Below, in pieces: positions 1 to 6,435 of a DNA stretch of 6,435 nt. Numbering within the stretch: position 1 is the first letter of the stretch; each line of letters opens with the position of its first letter. Position numbers and translations under genes: made by a program. This DNA is from an uncultured Acidobacteriota bacterium (GTDB lineage Bacteria; Acidobacteriota; Terriglobia; Bryobacterales; Bryobacteraceae). Where the stretch lies: NCBI GenBank assembly GCA_937952345.1, contig CALFYN010001005.1:1-6435 (forward strand). Reading direction: 5' to 3'. Under the pieces are notes generated by a model. The model was not told the origin of the DNA. It worked only from the letters and a program-made list of their open reading frames with translations, and did no database searches.

Positions 1-2908
1 ACGGGTTCCCAACCAGGTTGGCCCGCTGTCCTCCGGATCCCACGTTGGCGGGATCGCCGGCAACCAGCACGGACCAGGGGTTCCCGCTTTGGAACTGCGT
101 GATGCCGCTCAATTGCCAGCCGCCTACGATATGGCCGACGACGCCACGGTGCGCCAGGTACGGCTTGCCTGGACCGAAGGGCAAGTCCCAAACGTAGCTG
201 AGCACAAATCGGTGCGGCACATCGAAGTACGACAGGCCCTTCTCGGAAAGCCGGTCATAGGCGTTCAGCGGAAGCGCCGGCTGCGCTCCGATGTTGCCGG
301 CAAAGGAAGAGTTGTCGATGGCTTTGGAGAATGTGTAGGAAGCGAGGAAGTGCAGTCCGCCGGAGAAACTGCGCTCCAGGCGCGCCAGCACGCCGTGGTA
401 ATTGGAAAAGCCGTTGCGCGTGATGAGATTTGCGCCGGGTGCGAAGGCACGGAACGGCACGCGTGCATTGACAGGAGTGGGGCGGGAAGGATCGGCGTCG
501 AGCACCGCCTGATTGGCATTATTGCGCCAATCGAGTTTTGTGCCCTTGCTGCCGAGGTAGCCGAACTCCAGAGCGAGATTCGATTTCAACTCGCGTTGCA
601 GGTTGAGGCTCCATTGCTGCATGTAGCCGACCGGTAGCGTCCTGTCCAGCGAACTGAAGCCGACGTTGCCCAGCGTCACGGTGTCGGGAAACAGGTTCGA
701 CCAGAAGAACGAGGGCCGCGTGATGTCATTGGTGAGGCTGTGGTTCAAAACATGCGGGTAGTTGAATGTTCCAAACAGAACTTCATTGTTATTGTTAGCG
801 GCTTCATAGAAGATGCCATAGCTGCCGCGCACGGAGTTGCGTGTGCTGCCGAAGGGCCGCCATGCGAATCCGAAGCGCGGGGCAAAGTTGTTCTTGTCGG
901 GCGGGACCAGACCGCGGGAGGCCAGCGGGCGGTCGACTTGGGTGAACCCGCTGCCGGGAACGAAGTAGGTGGCTTCTCCCGGATAGATGAGCCGGCCGCC
1001 GGGGAATGTGGGATCGAAGATGGAACGGCGATCCCGGTCGTTCACGAAAGGGGCGGGGTATTCGTAACGAAGCCCCAGGCTGACTGTGAGATTCGGCGTG
1101 ACCTTCCAGTCGTCCTGCACGAACCATTGCCACAACGGCGAGAGATTCACGCCGTCGGGGCCGGGAGGCGCGGTGGCGCCGGCGGTGCGTGGAATGCCCA
1201 ACAGGTAATCCGCCAGTGCGTTGCGAGTGAAATTGCCGGTGAATCCGAACGAGCCCTGCGTGCTGCCGATGTTGCGGATGTCCAGCATGCGCTTGCGGAT
1301 ATCGAAGCCGGCTTTCACGGTGTGGCTGCCGTGGATCCAGGTGAGGTTCTCGAGGAAGGAATAGGTGTTCACGCGCTGGGTGATGAGGCTGGGTCCGCCG
1401 AGGCCGGAGAATCCGGCGATGTTCACGGCGGACAGAGAATTGAACTCAGGGACTTCGCGGCTGAGCAGATTGCGCAGTCCGAGGATTTGCGCGAAGTTCT
1501 GCGGGAACTGCTCCGGCGGCCCCTGCAGCAATGTGTGCCTGCTGAAGCTGGCCCGAAATTCGTTGATCAGGTTGGAGCGGATCACCTGATTGTGGCCGAG
1601 GACAAGATTGTGCTGGCGCGACCGCGGGGAGTTTCGGAAGATGGGCGATATGGCTGCCGTGACGTTGTTCGCTTCATTGGATGTGTAGCGTCCGAAGACA
1701 TGACCCGCCGATTGAAAATGCCTGTCGATCTTGATGGTGTATTGGTCCCAGTCGTTGGCCGTGCTGACCGGAGTGATCAGGTTGATGCCGGGGCCGAGTG
1801 ATCCGCGGGGAGCGGTGACGGAAGGGATGAACTGGCGGTAGGCGCGCGTGGTGGAGTCGATGCGCGCCGCGGGAATGCGGTTGCCAGGGAATGGCGCGTT
1901 GCCGGCGAACGGGTCGTTGATGGCGCCGGCGATAGTGGATAGATCGCCGTCGAGTTCCGATTGCGTAGGGAGGCTCGAAAGCAATGTGGCCGGCGAGCGC
2001 TGGCGCACGCCTTCGTAGTTGAACAGCCAGAACAGCTTGTCCTTTCCGTCATAGATCTTGGGGAGAAGGACGGGTCCGGAAACCGTTCCGCCGAACTGGT
2101 TGCGGCGCAACGTCGGTTTCTGTGAGCGGTCAAAGAAATTTCTCGCCTGGATTTTGTCATTGCGCAAGAATTCGAACAGCGTCGCGTGGAAACGGTTTGC
2201 GCCGGACTTCGTCACCACATTGATCTGCGCCGCTCCGTTGCCGTATTCGGCGTTGAACGTGTTGCGTTGGATCTTGAACTCTTCGATGAGATCGACCGAG
2301 GGATTGACGAAGGTGCCGTTGGCATTCGAGTTGGTATTGGTCGCGCCATCGAGCATGAAGCTATTGGAGAGGCCGCGGGTGCCGGACACGGCGAAGCGTC
2401 CACCAGACCCGGCAACCGGTGCAATGACGCCCGGCGCCAGCACGGCCAGCGTCTGGAAATTGCGGCCGTTGAGGGGAAGTTGCACGATGCGCCTGTTGTC
2501 GACCACCGTGCCCTGGCTGGCTGTGTCGGTTTCGATGAGAGGGGTTGTGGTGGTAACTTCCACCACTTGTTCAACAGAACCAATCTCCAGTTGGAAATCG
2601 ACACGCGCACGCTGATCCACCGCGAGGTTCACCGCCTGCGCCACAGACCGTTTGAATCCCTGGGCTTCCACGGTGACCTCATACTGGCCGACAGGCAGCG
2701 CGGGAGCCTGGTAATCGCCAGTGTTGCTGGTGGCGATGGAGCGCACCGTGTTTGTCGCAGCGTTACGCAGTCTGACCTGTGCCCCTGGGATGACCGCACC
2801 CGTGCGATCCGTCACCGTGCCGAGAATCGTTCCGAAGAGAGATTGCGCCGGCGAAGCCGGCACAAGGATCATGAGAGCGGCGCACCAGGCCGCGATTCGA
2901 TGCAACAT
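1..2908 (-). CDS. Oar-like TonB-dependent receptor with N-terminal carboxypeptidase-regulatory-like domain (C-terminus cut by window edge)
   Basis: Outer-membrane beta-barrel receptor expected to import a ligand using TonB/ExbBD energy; the ligand is unknown. The frame is open from an ATG at 2908 to the left edge, giving 969 codons. Residues 1-21 look like a Sec signal peptide (MLHRIAAW, hydrophobic core, likely cleavage after SPA). Residues about 25-108 resemble a CarboxypepD_reg beta-sandwich (GTVTDRTGAVIPGAQV, GDYQAPALPVGQYEV). The plug follows at about 130-240, with LPLNGRNF at 144-151, MLDGATN at 184-190 and EYGNGAAQINVVTKSG at 220-235. The rest is barrel, with QDDWK at 598-602 and, near the left edge, SYTFSKAID, PHRF (898-901) and DLPFG. 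By comparison with the neighbouring paralogue about 110 C-terminal residues are missing. The start is well fixed because an in-frame TGA lies five codons upstream. No clear Shine-Dalgarno sequence precedes it. It is probably co-transcribed with the sulfatase 38 bases upstream. Family assignment is firm; an adhesin-like or signalling role instead of import is possible. Confidence 0.93.
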   Translation of the reverse strand, partial: MLHRIAAWCAALMILVPASPAQSLFGTILGTVTDRTGAVIPGAQVRLRNAATNTVRSIATSNTGDYQAPALPVGQYEVTVEAQGFKRSVAQAVNLAVDQRARVDFQLEIGSVEQVVEVTTTTPLIETDTASQGTVVDNRRIVQLPLNGRNFQTLAVLAPGVIAPVAGSGGRFAVSGTRGLSNSFMLDGATNTNSNANGTFVNPSVDLIEEFKIQRNTFNAEYGNGAAQINVVTKSGANRFHATLFEFLRNDKIQARNFFDRSQKPTLRRNQFGGTVSGPVLLPKIYDGKDKLFWLFNYEGVRQRSPATLLSSLPTQSELDGDLSTIAGAINDPFAGNAPFPGNRIPAARIDSTTRAYRQFIPSVTAPRGSLGPGINLITPVSTANDWDQYTIKIDRHFQSAGHVFGRYTSNEANNVTAAISPIFRNSPRSRQHNLVLGHNQVIRSNLINEFRASFSRHTLLQGPPEQFPQNFAQILGLRNLLSREVPEFNSLSAVNIAGFSGLGGPSLITQRVNTYSFLENLTWIHGSHTVKAGFDIRKRMLDIRNIGSTQGSFGFTGNFTRNALADYLLGIPRTAGATAPPGPDGVNLSPLWQWFVQDDWKVTPNLTVSLGLRYEYPAPFVNDRDRRSIFDPTFPGGRLIYPGEATYFVPGSGFTQVDRPLASRGLVPPDKNNFAPRFGFAWRPFGSTRNSVRGSYGIFYEAANNNNEVLFGTFNYPHVLNHSLTNDITRPSFFWSNLFPDTVTLGNVGFSSLDRTLPVGYMQQWSLNLQRELKSNLALEFGYLGSKGTKLDWRNNANQAVLDADPSRPTPVNARVPFRAFAPGANLITRNGFSNYHGVLARLERSFSGGLHFLASYTFSKAIDNSSFAGNIGAQPALPLNAYDRLSEKGLSYFDVPHRFVLSYVWDLPFGPGKPYLAHRGVVGHIVGGWQLSGITQFQSGNPWSVLVAGDPANVGSGGQRANLVGNP

Positions 2909-2946
2909 GCCGGGATTACATCACGCTTCGCCGTGAGACGCAAATA
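2909..2946 (-). promoter_or_regulatory. 38-base spacer between sulfatase and downstream receptor, with a weak hairpin
   Basis: This is the only intergenic DNA in the window. It contains a small inverted repeat (TCACG at 2921-2925 and CGTGA at 2932-2936, six-base loop). There is no run of T after it, so it does not look like an intrinsic terminator. I see no convincing -10/-35 pair and no strong ribosome binding site ahead of the ATG at 2908. It most likely is a simple intra-operon spacer; the hairpin could influence mRNA stability or receptor initiation, but a chance origin is equally plausible. Confidence 0.3.
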
Positions 2947-4332
2947 TCAGACAGGTTGGTCCGGTGAAAGAGCGGCCGGGTCGCCCATCCATTGCTGCCA
3001 TGCATACAGCCGCCGGCGCAGCGCAGCCATTTGCCGGGTATGTTCGTATTCGCCGATGAGGTTCTTCCGTTCGCCGGGATCATTGCGCAAATCGTAGAGT
3101 TCGTGCTGCTGGTCATTGTGCGTGTGCGTCACCAGCTTCCAATCGCTGGTGCGGATCATGCGCATCGAATCGCGGAGGTAGTGGTACATGTCGTAATCAG
3201 CGAAGAGCGTGTCGCGCCAGGGAACGCGCTCGCCGCGCAGCAGCGGAGTGAAATCCATGCCGCAGGGGATGTAGCCCACGGGAATGCGATGTTGCGCTCC
3301 CGTGATGCGGAGCAGCGTTGGAAAGAAATCGAGGTGTGAAATCATCTGGCTGAGGCGCAGGCCTGGTTTGATTTGCCCGGGCCAGCGAATCATCAGTGGC
3401 GTGCGCAGCGAGTCGTCCCACATGTTGGGGACGCGCTCGCGCGAACCCCCGGCGCGCGTGGCGTTGCCTTTGCCGGAAGCGTTGTGGTGGCCGATCATGT
3501 AGCCGTTATCCGATGTGAACACGACGAGGGTGTTAGCCGATAGCGCCAGCGCATCGAGAGTTTCGAGCAACCGTCCGATGTTGCGGTCGACCGAGGCGAT
3601 GCTCGAATAGTAGTCGCGGAGGTTTCCCGCGGCCCATTCCTTCTTGAGGGCGGGATGATCGGGCAGTTCGGGTGTGACGCCGCGAAATCGCGCCGAGTCC
3701 GTTTCCGGTACCGGACCATAGGGGCCATGGGGCGCGCGGAAGTGCACATTGAGGGAAAACGGGGAAGTGCGGTTGCGCTTGACGAAGTCGATCGCGCCAT
3801 CCATGAGGATGTCTGGCAGCGAACCTTTCACTGTCTGCTCTTTGCCGTTCACTTCCAGATAGGGATTCATGGGGCGATTGCCGCCATCGAGGAATCCAAG
3901 GAACTCGTGGAAGCCGCGGCGGGTGGGATGGTGCTCCGGCTTCGTGCCCAGGTGCCACTTGCCGAAGAGTGCTGTCTGGTAGCCATGCTGCTGCAGCAGA
4001 GCCGGCCAGGTTGGGAAATCGGCGGAGAGCCCGAGTTCCGGTTCGCGGCGGCGATCGATGAAATCGTGCACGCGGGTGCGGAAGCTATGCTGCGAAGTGA
4101 ACATTGCCGCGCGCGATGCTGAGCACACTGGTGTGGAGACGAAGGCGCGTTCGAACAGCGCGCCCTCGGCGCCGATGCGGTCCATGTTCGGTGTATGCGA
4201 ATCGCGGTTGCCGAGCGAGCGCATGCTCCACCAGCTTTGATCGTCGGTGTAGAGAAAGACGATGTTGGGCGGGCGCGTGCCTTGATAGGCGTGCGCGCCC
4301 GCGGCAGTGGCAAGGAATGACCGGCGAGTCAT
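2947..4332 (-). CDS. Tat-exported sulfatase (formylglycine-dependent, alkaline-phosphatase superfamily)
   Basis: Predicted to hydrolyse sulfate esters, or sulfamates, in the periplasm or at the cell surface. The protein has 461 residues, normal for the family. The N-terminus MTRRSFL followed by a short apolar stretch to about AHA (13-15) is a twin-arginine signal, suggesting export in folded form. Catalytic features visible: metal ligands D30-D31 in YTDDQ; the nucleophile C70 in C-S-A-S-R (70-74), normally converted to formylglycine; GKWHLG at 124-129; H197 and H202 in HFRAPH; D275-N276 in SDNG, followed by GHH (281-283) and K288; and the C-terminal subdomain with MIRTSDWKLV (392-401) and ELYDLRNDPGE (411-421). 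The usual proline of the C-x-P-S-R motif is alanine. Start choice: the ATG at 4332 overlaps the upstream receptor's stop and places the RR motif at residues 3-4. The same frame is open to 4818 but that extension is Arg/His-rich and antiparallel to nothing meaningful. Substrate cannot be told. A phosphonate or phosphodiester hydrolase of the same fold is the main alternative. Confidence 0.95.
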   Translation of the reverse strand: MTRRSFLATAAGAHAYQGTRPPNIVFLYTDDQSWWSMRSLGNRDSHTPNMDRIGAEGALFERAFVSTPVCSASRAAMFTSQHSFRTRVHDFIDRRREPELGLSADFPTWPALLQQHGYQTALFGKWHLGTKPEHHPTRRGFHEFLGFLDGGNRPMNPYLEVNGKEQTVKGSLPDILMDGAIDFVKRNRTSPFSLNVHFRAPHGPYGPVPETDSARFRGVTPELPDHPALKKEWAAGNLRDYYSSIASVDRNIGRLLETLDALALSANTLVVFTSDNGYMIGHHNASGKGNATRAGGSRERVPNMWDDSLRTPLMIRWPGQIKPGLRLSQMISHLDFFPTLLRITGAQHRIPVGYIPCGMDFTPLLRGERVPWRDTLFADYDMYHYLRDSMRMIRTSDWKLVTHTHNDQQHELYDLRNDPGERKNLIGEYEHTRQMAALRRRLYAWQQWMGDPAALSPDQPV

Positions 4333-4334
4333 CA
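4330..4334 (-). promoter_or_regulatory. TGATG stop/start overlap coupling receptor and sulfatase translation
   Basis: Read on the minus strand, the receptor ends with TGA at 4334-4332 and the sulfatase begins with ATG at 4332-4330, sharing one base. The preceding receptor codons (Phe-Trp-Phe) carry no obvious purine-rich Shine-Dalgarno sequence. Sulfatase translation therefore probably depends on ribosomes terminating at the receptor stop and reinitiating. The overlap is seen directly; coupling is an inference from such junctions in other bacteria. Confidence 0.7.
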
Positions 4335-6435
4335 GAACCAGAATTTCAAACCCAGTTGCAGCGTGCGAGCCAGTCGCGCGCTGGTGATGCGGCCGAAGGT
4401 CGGATTTCCGAACGTCCCACCCGGGGCGTTGAGATTGGTGCGATTGGGCAGGTTGAAGACATCGCCTCGCAGTTCGAACTTCATGCCCTCCCGCACGGGT
4501 ACGGGGAAGAACCGGATGACGGAGACATCGGCGCTGATGAGTCCGGGGCCTTGGATATCGGGGAATTTCGGACTGGAGCCAAGCGCACGGGGCGGCGGCG
4601 CCACGAATGCGGCGGTGTTGAACCAGCGGGCGATGGAACGTTCCCCTTCCTCCAGGATCGCGTTGCCGACCCAATTGGGGCGGAACTGGCGCGAGAAGGT
4701 CTGCGCGGTGTTCGCCGCTTGGGTGATCCAAACCTGATCTCCACTCTGTAAGGTGAGAATGTTGGAAATCTGCCAGCCTCCGAGTATCCACGATGCTGCT
4801 CCGCCTTCGGCGAGCCATCTTCTGCCCTTTCCAAATGGAAGATCGTAGACAAAGGCGCTGACGAATCGGTGCGGATAATGCGACTGGCTGAGACCACGCT
4901 CCAGGCGGAGGTTGTACGGGTCCATGGGGAATTGGGAAGAGAAGTTGTCCTCGTTGTAGTCGAGGAATTTCGAGAACGTGTAGCTGACGCTCCAGAAGAG
5001 CCCGCTACGATAGCGCCGCTCCAGGCCGAGCTGCAATGCGTTGTAGCTGGAGTTCTGCAATTCGCAGTGGCAGAGAATGAAGCCGTAATCGGGGTAGGGG
5101 CGCATCGCCTGGGTGCCGGTTCCGGCGCGTTGCACATCTTCGATGCGGATGACGTTCATGTCCTGGTTCATCATCATGTGCCGCCCCACGCTGCCGACGT
5201 AGGATGCCTGCAGCAGGTAGCCGCGGAGTTCATGCTGAATGTCGAGGTTCCACTGCTGGAAGCTGCCGAGTTTGGCGCGCTCGATTTTGGTGTCGATCGC
5301 GAAGCCTTTTCCATCGACGCTGGGGACGATGGGCGGGGTTTGCGAGAGGATGGCCGCGGCATTCACGCCATCGCTCTGCAAGCCGACGCGCTGGTCGGCG
5401 GGGAATCGCGCGAAGGCGGATGTTGCGCGGCCCGTGATGGGCACGTAGAAAATGCCGTAGTGCGAACGGACCACCGTGTTGCGCAACGCGCGCCAGGCGA
5501 AACCAATGCGCGGTCCGAAATTCGCGCGGTCCGTGTATTGGATGAAGTTGCGGCCGAGTTCGGTCATTGTTACCGGACGCCCCTTGGCGAGGTCGAAGTT
5601 GGAACCCTGGCTGCGCGTCTCACGCGGGTTCTGTTCCACGTCGTAGCGCAGACCGAGATTCAGCGAGAAGGTTGGGGTGAGCTTCCAGTCGTCCTGGAAG
5701 TACGCGCCCACGTATTGCGAGCGGTAATAGAAGCGGCCGCGCAGAGTGCTGTTGTTGAACGTATTGGCCTGACCCAGCAGCAGGCTTGCGACCGAGTGGC
5801 CTGTGTTGCCAGGACTCAGCGGATTGGCCGTTTGCTGCGGATTGAACGTGTATTCTCCCGTGAACTGGAGTTGCAGGTCGTTAATTGGGAATTTGCGGTA
5901 GTCCACTCCTGCCTTGAGGATGTGCTTGCCGCGGACGAACGTTGTGGTGTTCTGCAGTTGGTACTGGTTCTCCACCGGCATGAACGCCTGGGCATCGCCG
6001 ATACCGGCGTATCCCGTCACGTCGATGCGCGGAAGGCCGACGATGTTCAGATTCGGAATTCCCAGCGCGTCGCCCACTCCCTGGCTGAGCAGCCGTTCCT
6101 GAATGCCGCGGAAATAGGAAACGCGGACGTCATTCAACGTAGTGGGGGTGATGGTGCGCGTCCAACTGATGGCGCCGGTGAGGTAGCGGTTGAAGTTGCC
6201 GCGGTTGCCGCCGGTGCTGGAGCCGTCGAAGGGCCGGGCCGTCTCGCTGAACTGATGATCCCAGCTGTAGCGGCCGAAGACGAGATCCTTATCGGAGGCG
6301 CGCCAGTCAATGCGTGCATCGAACTTCTCATTGTTCGTGCCGCGGGGAATAAGAACCTGAAAATTCTGTACGAGGCCGGGGCGATTGGGTTGCGGATAGA
6401 AGGCCATGATCTTCGGGGCCGGGGCATCGAAGCGG
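4332..6435 (-). CDS. Oar-like TonB-dependent receptor, barrel portion (N-terminus beyond the right edge)
   Basis: C-terminal part (about 700 residues) of an outer-membrane TonB-dependent receptor paralogous to the one at the left of the window. The frame is still open at 6435 (R-F-D-A-P-A-P-K-I precedes the first Met at 6407), so that Met is internal. By alignment with the paralogue about 330 residues, comprising signal peptide, regulatory-like domain and plug, lie outside the window. Barrel hallmarks are in the same order as in the paralogue: FQDDWKLTP (around 5696), NLGLRYD, FGPRIGFAWR, HYGIFY, FQQWNLDIQHEL, SYTFSKFLD, PHRFVSAFVYDLPFG, GGWQISN, then ELRGDVFNLPNRTNLN. The protein ends in LGLKFWF, with the terminal Phe typical of BAM-assembled barrels. 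Its TGA stop overlaps the sulfatase ATG by one base, so the two are probably translationally coupled. It presumably brings a substrate, perhaps a sulfated one, into the periplasm; the ligand is inferred only from its neighbour. Confidence 0.93.
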   Translation of the reverse strand, partial: RFDAPAPKIMAFYPQPNRPGLVQNFQVLIPRGTNNEKFDARIDWRASDKDLVFGRYSWDHQFSETARPFDGSSTGGNRGNFNRYLTGAISWTRTITPTTLNDVRVSYFRGIQERLLSQGVGDALGIPNLNIVGLPRIDVTGYAGIGDAQAFMPVENQYQLQNTTTFVRGKHILKAGVDYRKFPINDLQLQFTGEYTFNPQQTANPLSPGNTGHSVASLLLGQANTFNNSTLRGRFYYRSQYVGAYFQDDWKLTPTFSLNLGLRYDVEQNPRETRSQGSNFDLAKGRPVTMTELGRNFIQYTDRANFGPRIGFAWRALRNTVVRSHYGIFYVPITGRATSAFARFPADQRVGLQSDGVNAAAILSQTPPIVPSVDGKGFAIDTKIERAKLGSFQQWNLDIQHELRGYLLQASYVGSVGRHMMMNQDMNVIRIEDVQRAGTGTQAMRPYPDYGFILCHCELQNSSYNALQLGLERRYRSGLFWSVSYTFSKFLDYNEDNFSSQFPMDPYNLRLERGLSQSHYPHRFVSAFVYDLPFGKGRRWLAEGGAASWILGGWQISNILTLQSGDQVWITQAANTAQTFSRQFRPNWVGNAILEEGERSIARWFNTAAFVAPPPRALGSSPKFPDIQGPGLISADVSVIRFFPVPVREGMKFELRGDVFNLPNRTNLNAPGGTFGNPTFGRITSARLARTLQLGLKFWF

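Noticed and set aside
740..1801. 353-codon open frame on the plus strand
   Set aside because: It lies wholly antisense to the left receptor, whose recognisable domains occupy the same bases. The protein is rich in Val/Ala/Glu/Gly with no family motif, as expected for a shadow frame in GC-rich DNA.
2547..2566. Perfect 7-bp inverted repeat GTGGTGG / CCACCAC with a six-base loop
   Set aside because: It falls inside the receptor coding sequence over V-V-E-V-T-T-T-T and is explained by Val and Thr codons; there is no terminator-like T run.
2186..3097. 303-codon open frame on the plus strand
   Set aside because: It is antisense to the receptor N-terminus and runs across the spacer into the sulfatase 3' end. 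It is Arg/His-rich with no recognisable domain.
4104..4751. 215-codon open frame on the plus strand spanning the receptor/sulfatase junction
   Set aside because: It is antisense to two well-supported genes and its composition is Arg/Gly/Glu-biased without motifs.
4333..4818. 162-residue N-terminal extension of the sulfatase frame
   Set aside because: The frame is open but the extension is Arg/His/Pro-rich, overlaps the conserved receptor C-terminus, and would bury the twin-arginine signal. The ATG at 4332 is the sensible start.
1103..5696. Identical 15-base copies (1103-1117 and 5682-5696) as a possible mobile or recombination repeat
   Set aside because: Both copies encode the conserved QDDWK barrel motif in the same frame of paralogous receptors, so shared ancestry explains them.
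4332..6407. Treating the Met at 6407 as the true start of the right-hand receptor
   Set aside because: The frame continues open to the window edge, and the sequence around this Met (K-I-M-A-F-Y-P-Q-P-N) matches an internal segment of such receptors, well after the plug.

Overview
The window is fully occupied by three genes, all on the minus strand. In transcription order (right to left) they are a large TonB-dependent outer-membrane receptor whose 5' end lies beyond the right edge (4332 to past 6435), a complete sulfatase with a twin-arginine export signal (2947-4332), and a second, paralogous TonB-dependent receptor whose 3' end lies beyond the left edge (2908 to before 1). I see no credible gene on the plus strand, no RNA gene, no mobile element and no CRISPR array. 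No non-coding stretch is longer than 38 bases.

The likely source is an Acidobacteriota genome, possibly a Bryobacterales / Solibacter-type member. This is an inference from three things: GC-rich coding DNA; receptors of about 1,000 residues or more of the Oar-like type (carboxypeptidase-regulatory-like domain, then plug, then barrel, with the motifs LPLNGRNF, QDDWK, SYTFSK, PHRF and DLPFG); and a sulfatase beside them. Such receptors are greatly expanded in that phylum. Planctomycetes or another Gram-negative lineage cannot be excluded from sequence reading alone.

The genes are packed as an operon. The upstream receptor's stop codon and the sulfatase's start codon share one base (TGATG, 4330-4334). 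Only 38 bases separate the sulfatase stop from the start of the second receptor, and that gap shows no strong promoter or terminator. The simplest reading is a sulfate-ester scavenging or sulfated-glycan utilisation unit: two TonB-driven outer-membrane importers flank a periplasmic sulfatase. No SusD-like partner, glycoside hydrolase, TonB/ExbBD gene or formylglycine-generating enzyme is visible, so the substrate is unknown.

The points most worth a second look are the receptor-sulfatase-receptor arrangement, the divergence between the two receptors, and the variant sulfatase signature (C-S-A-S-R instead of the common C-x-P-S-R).
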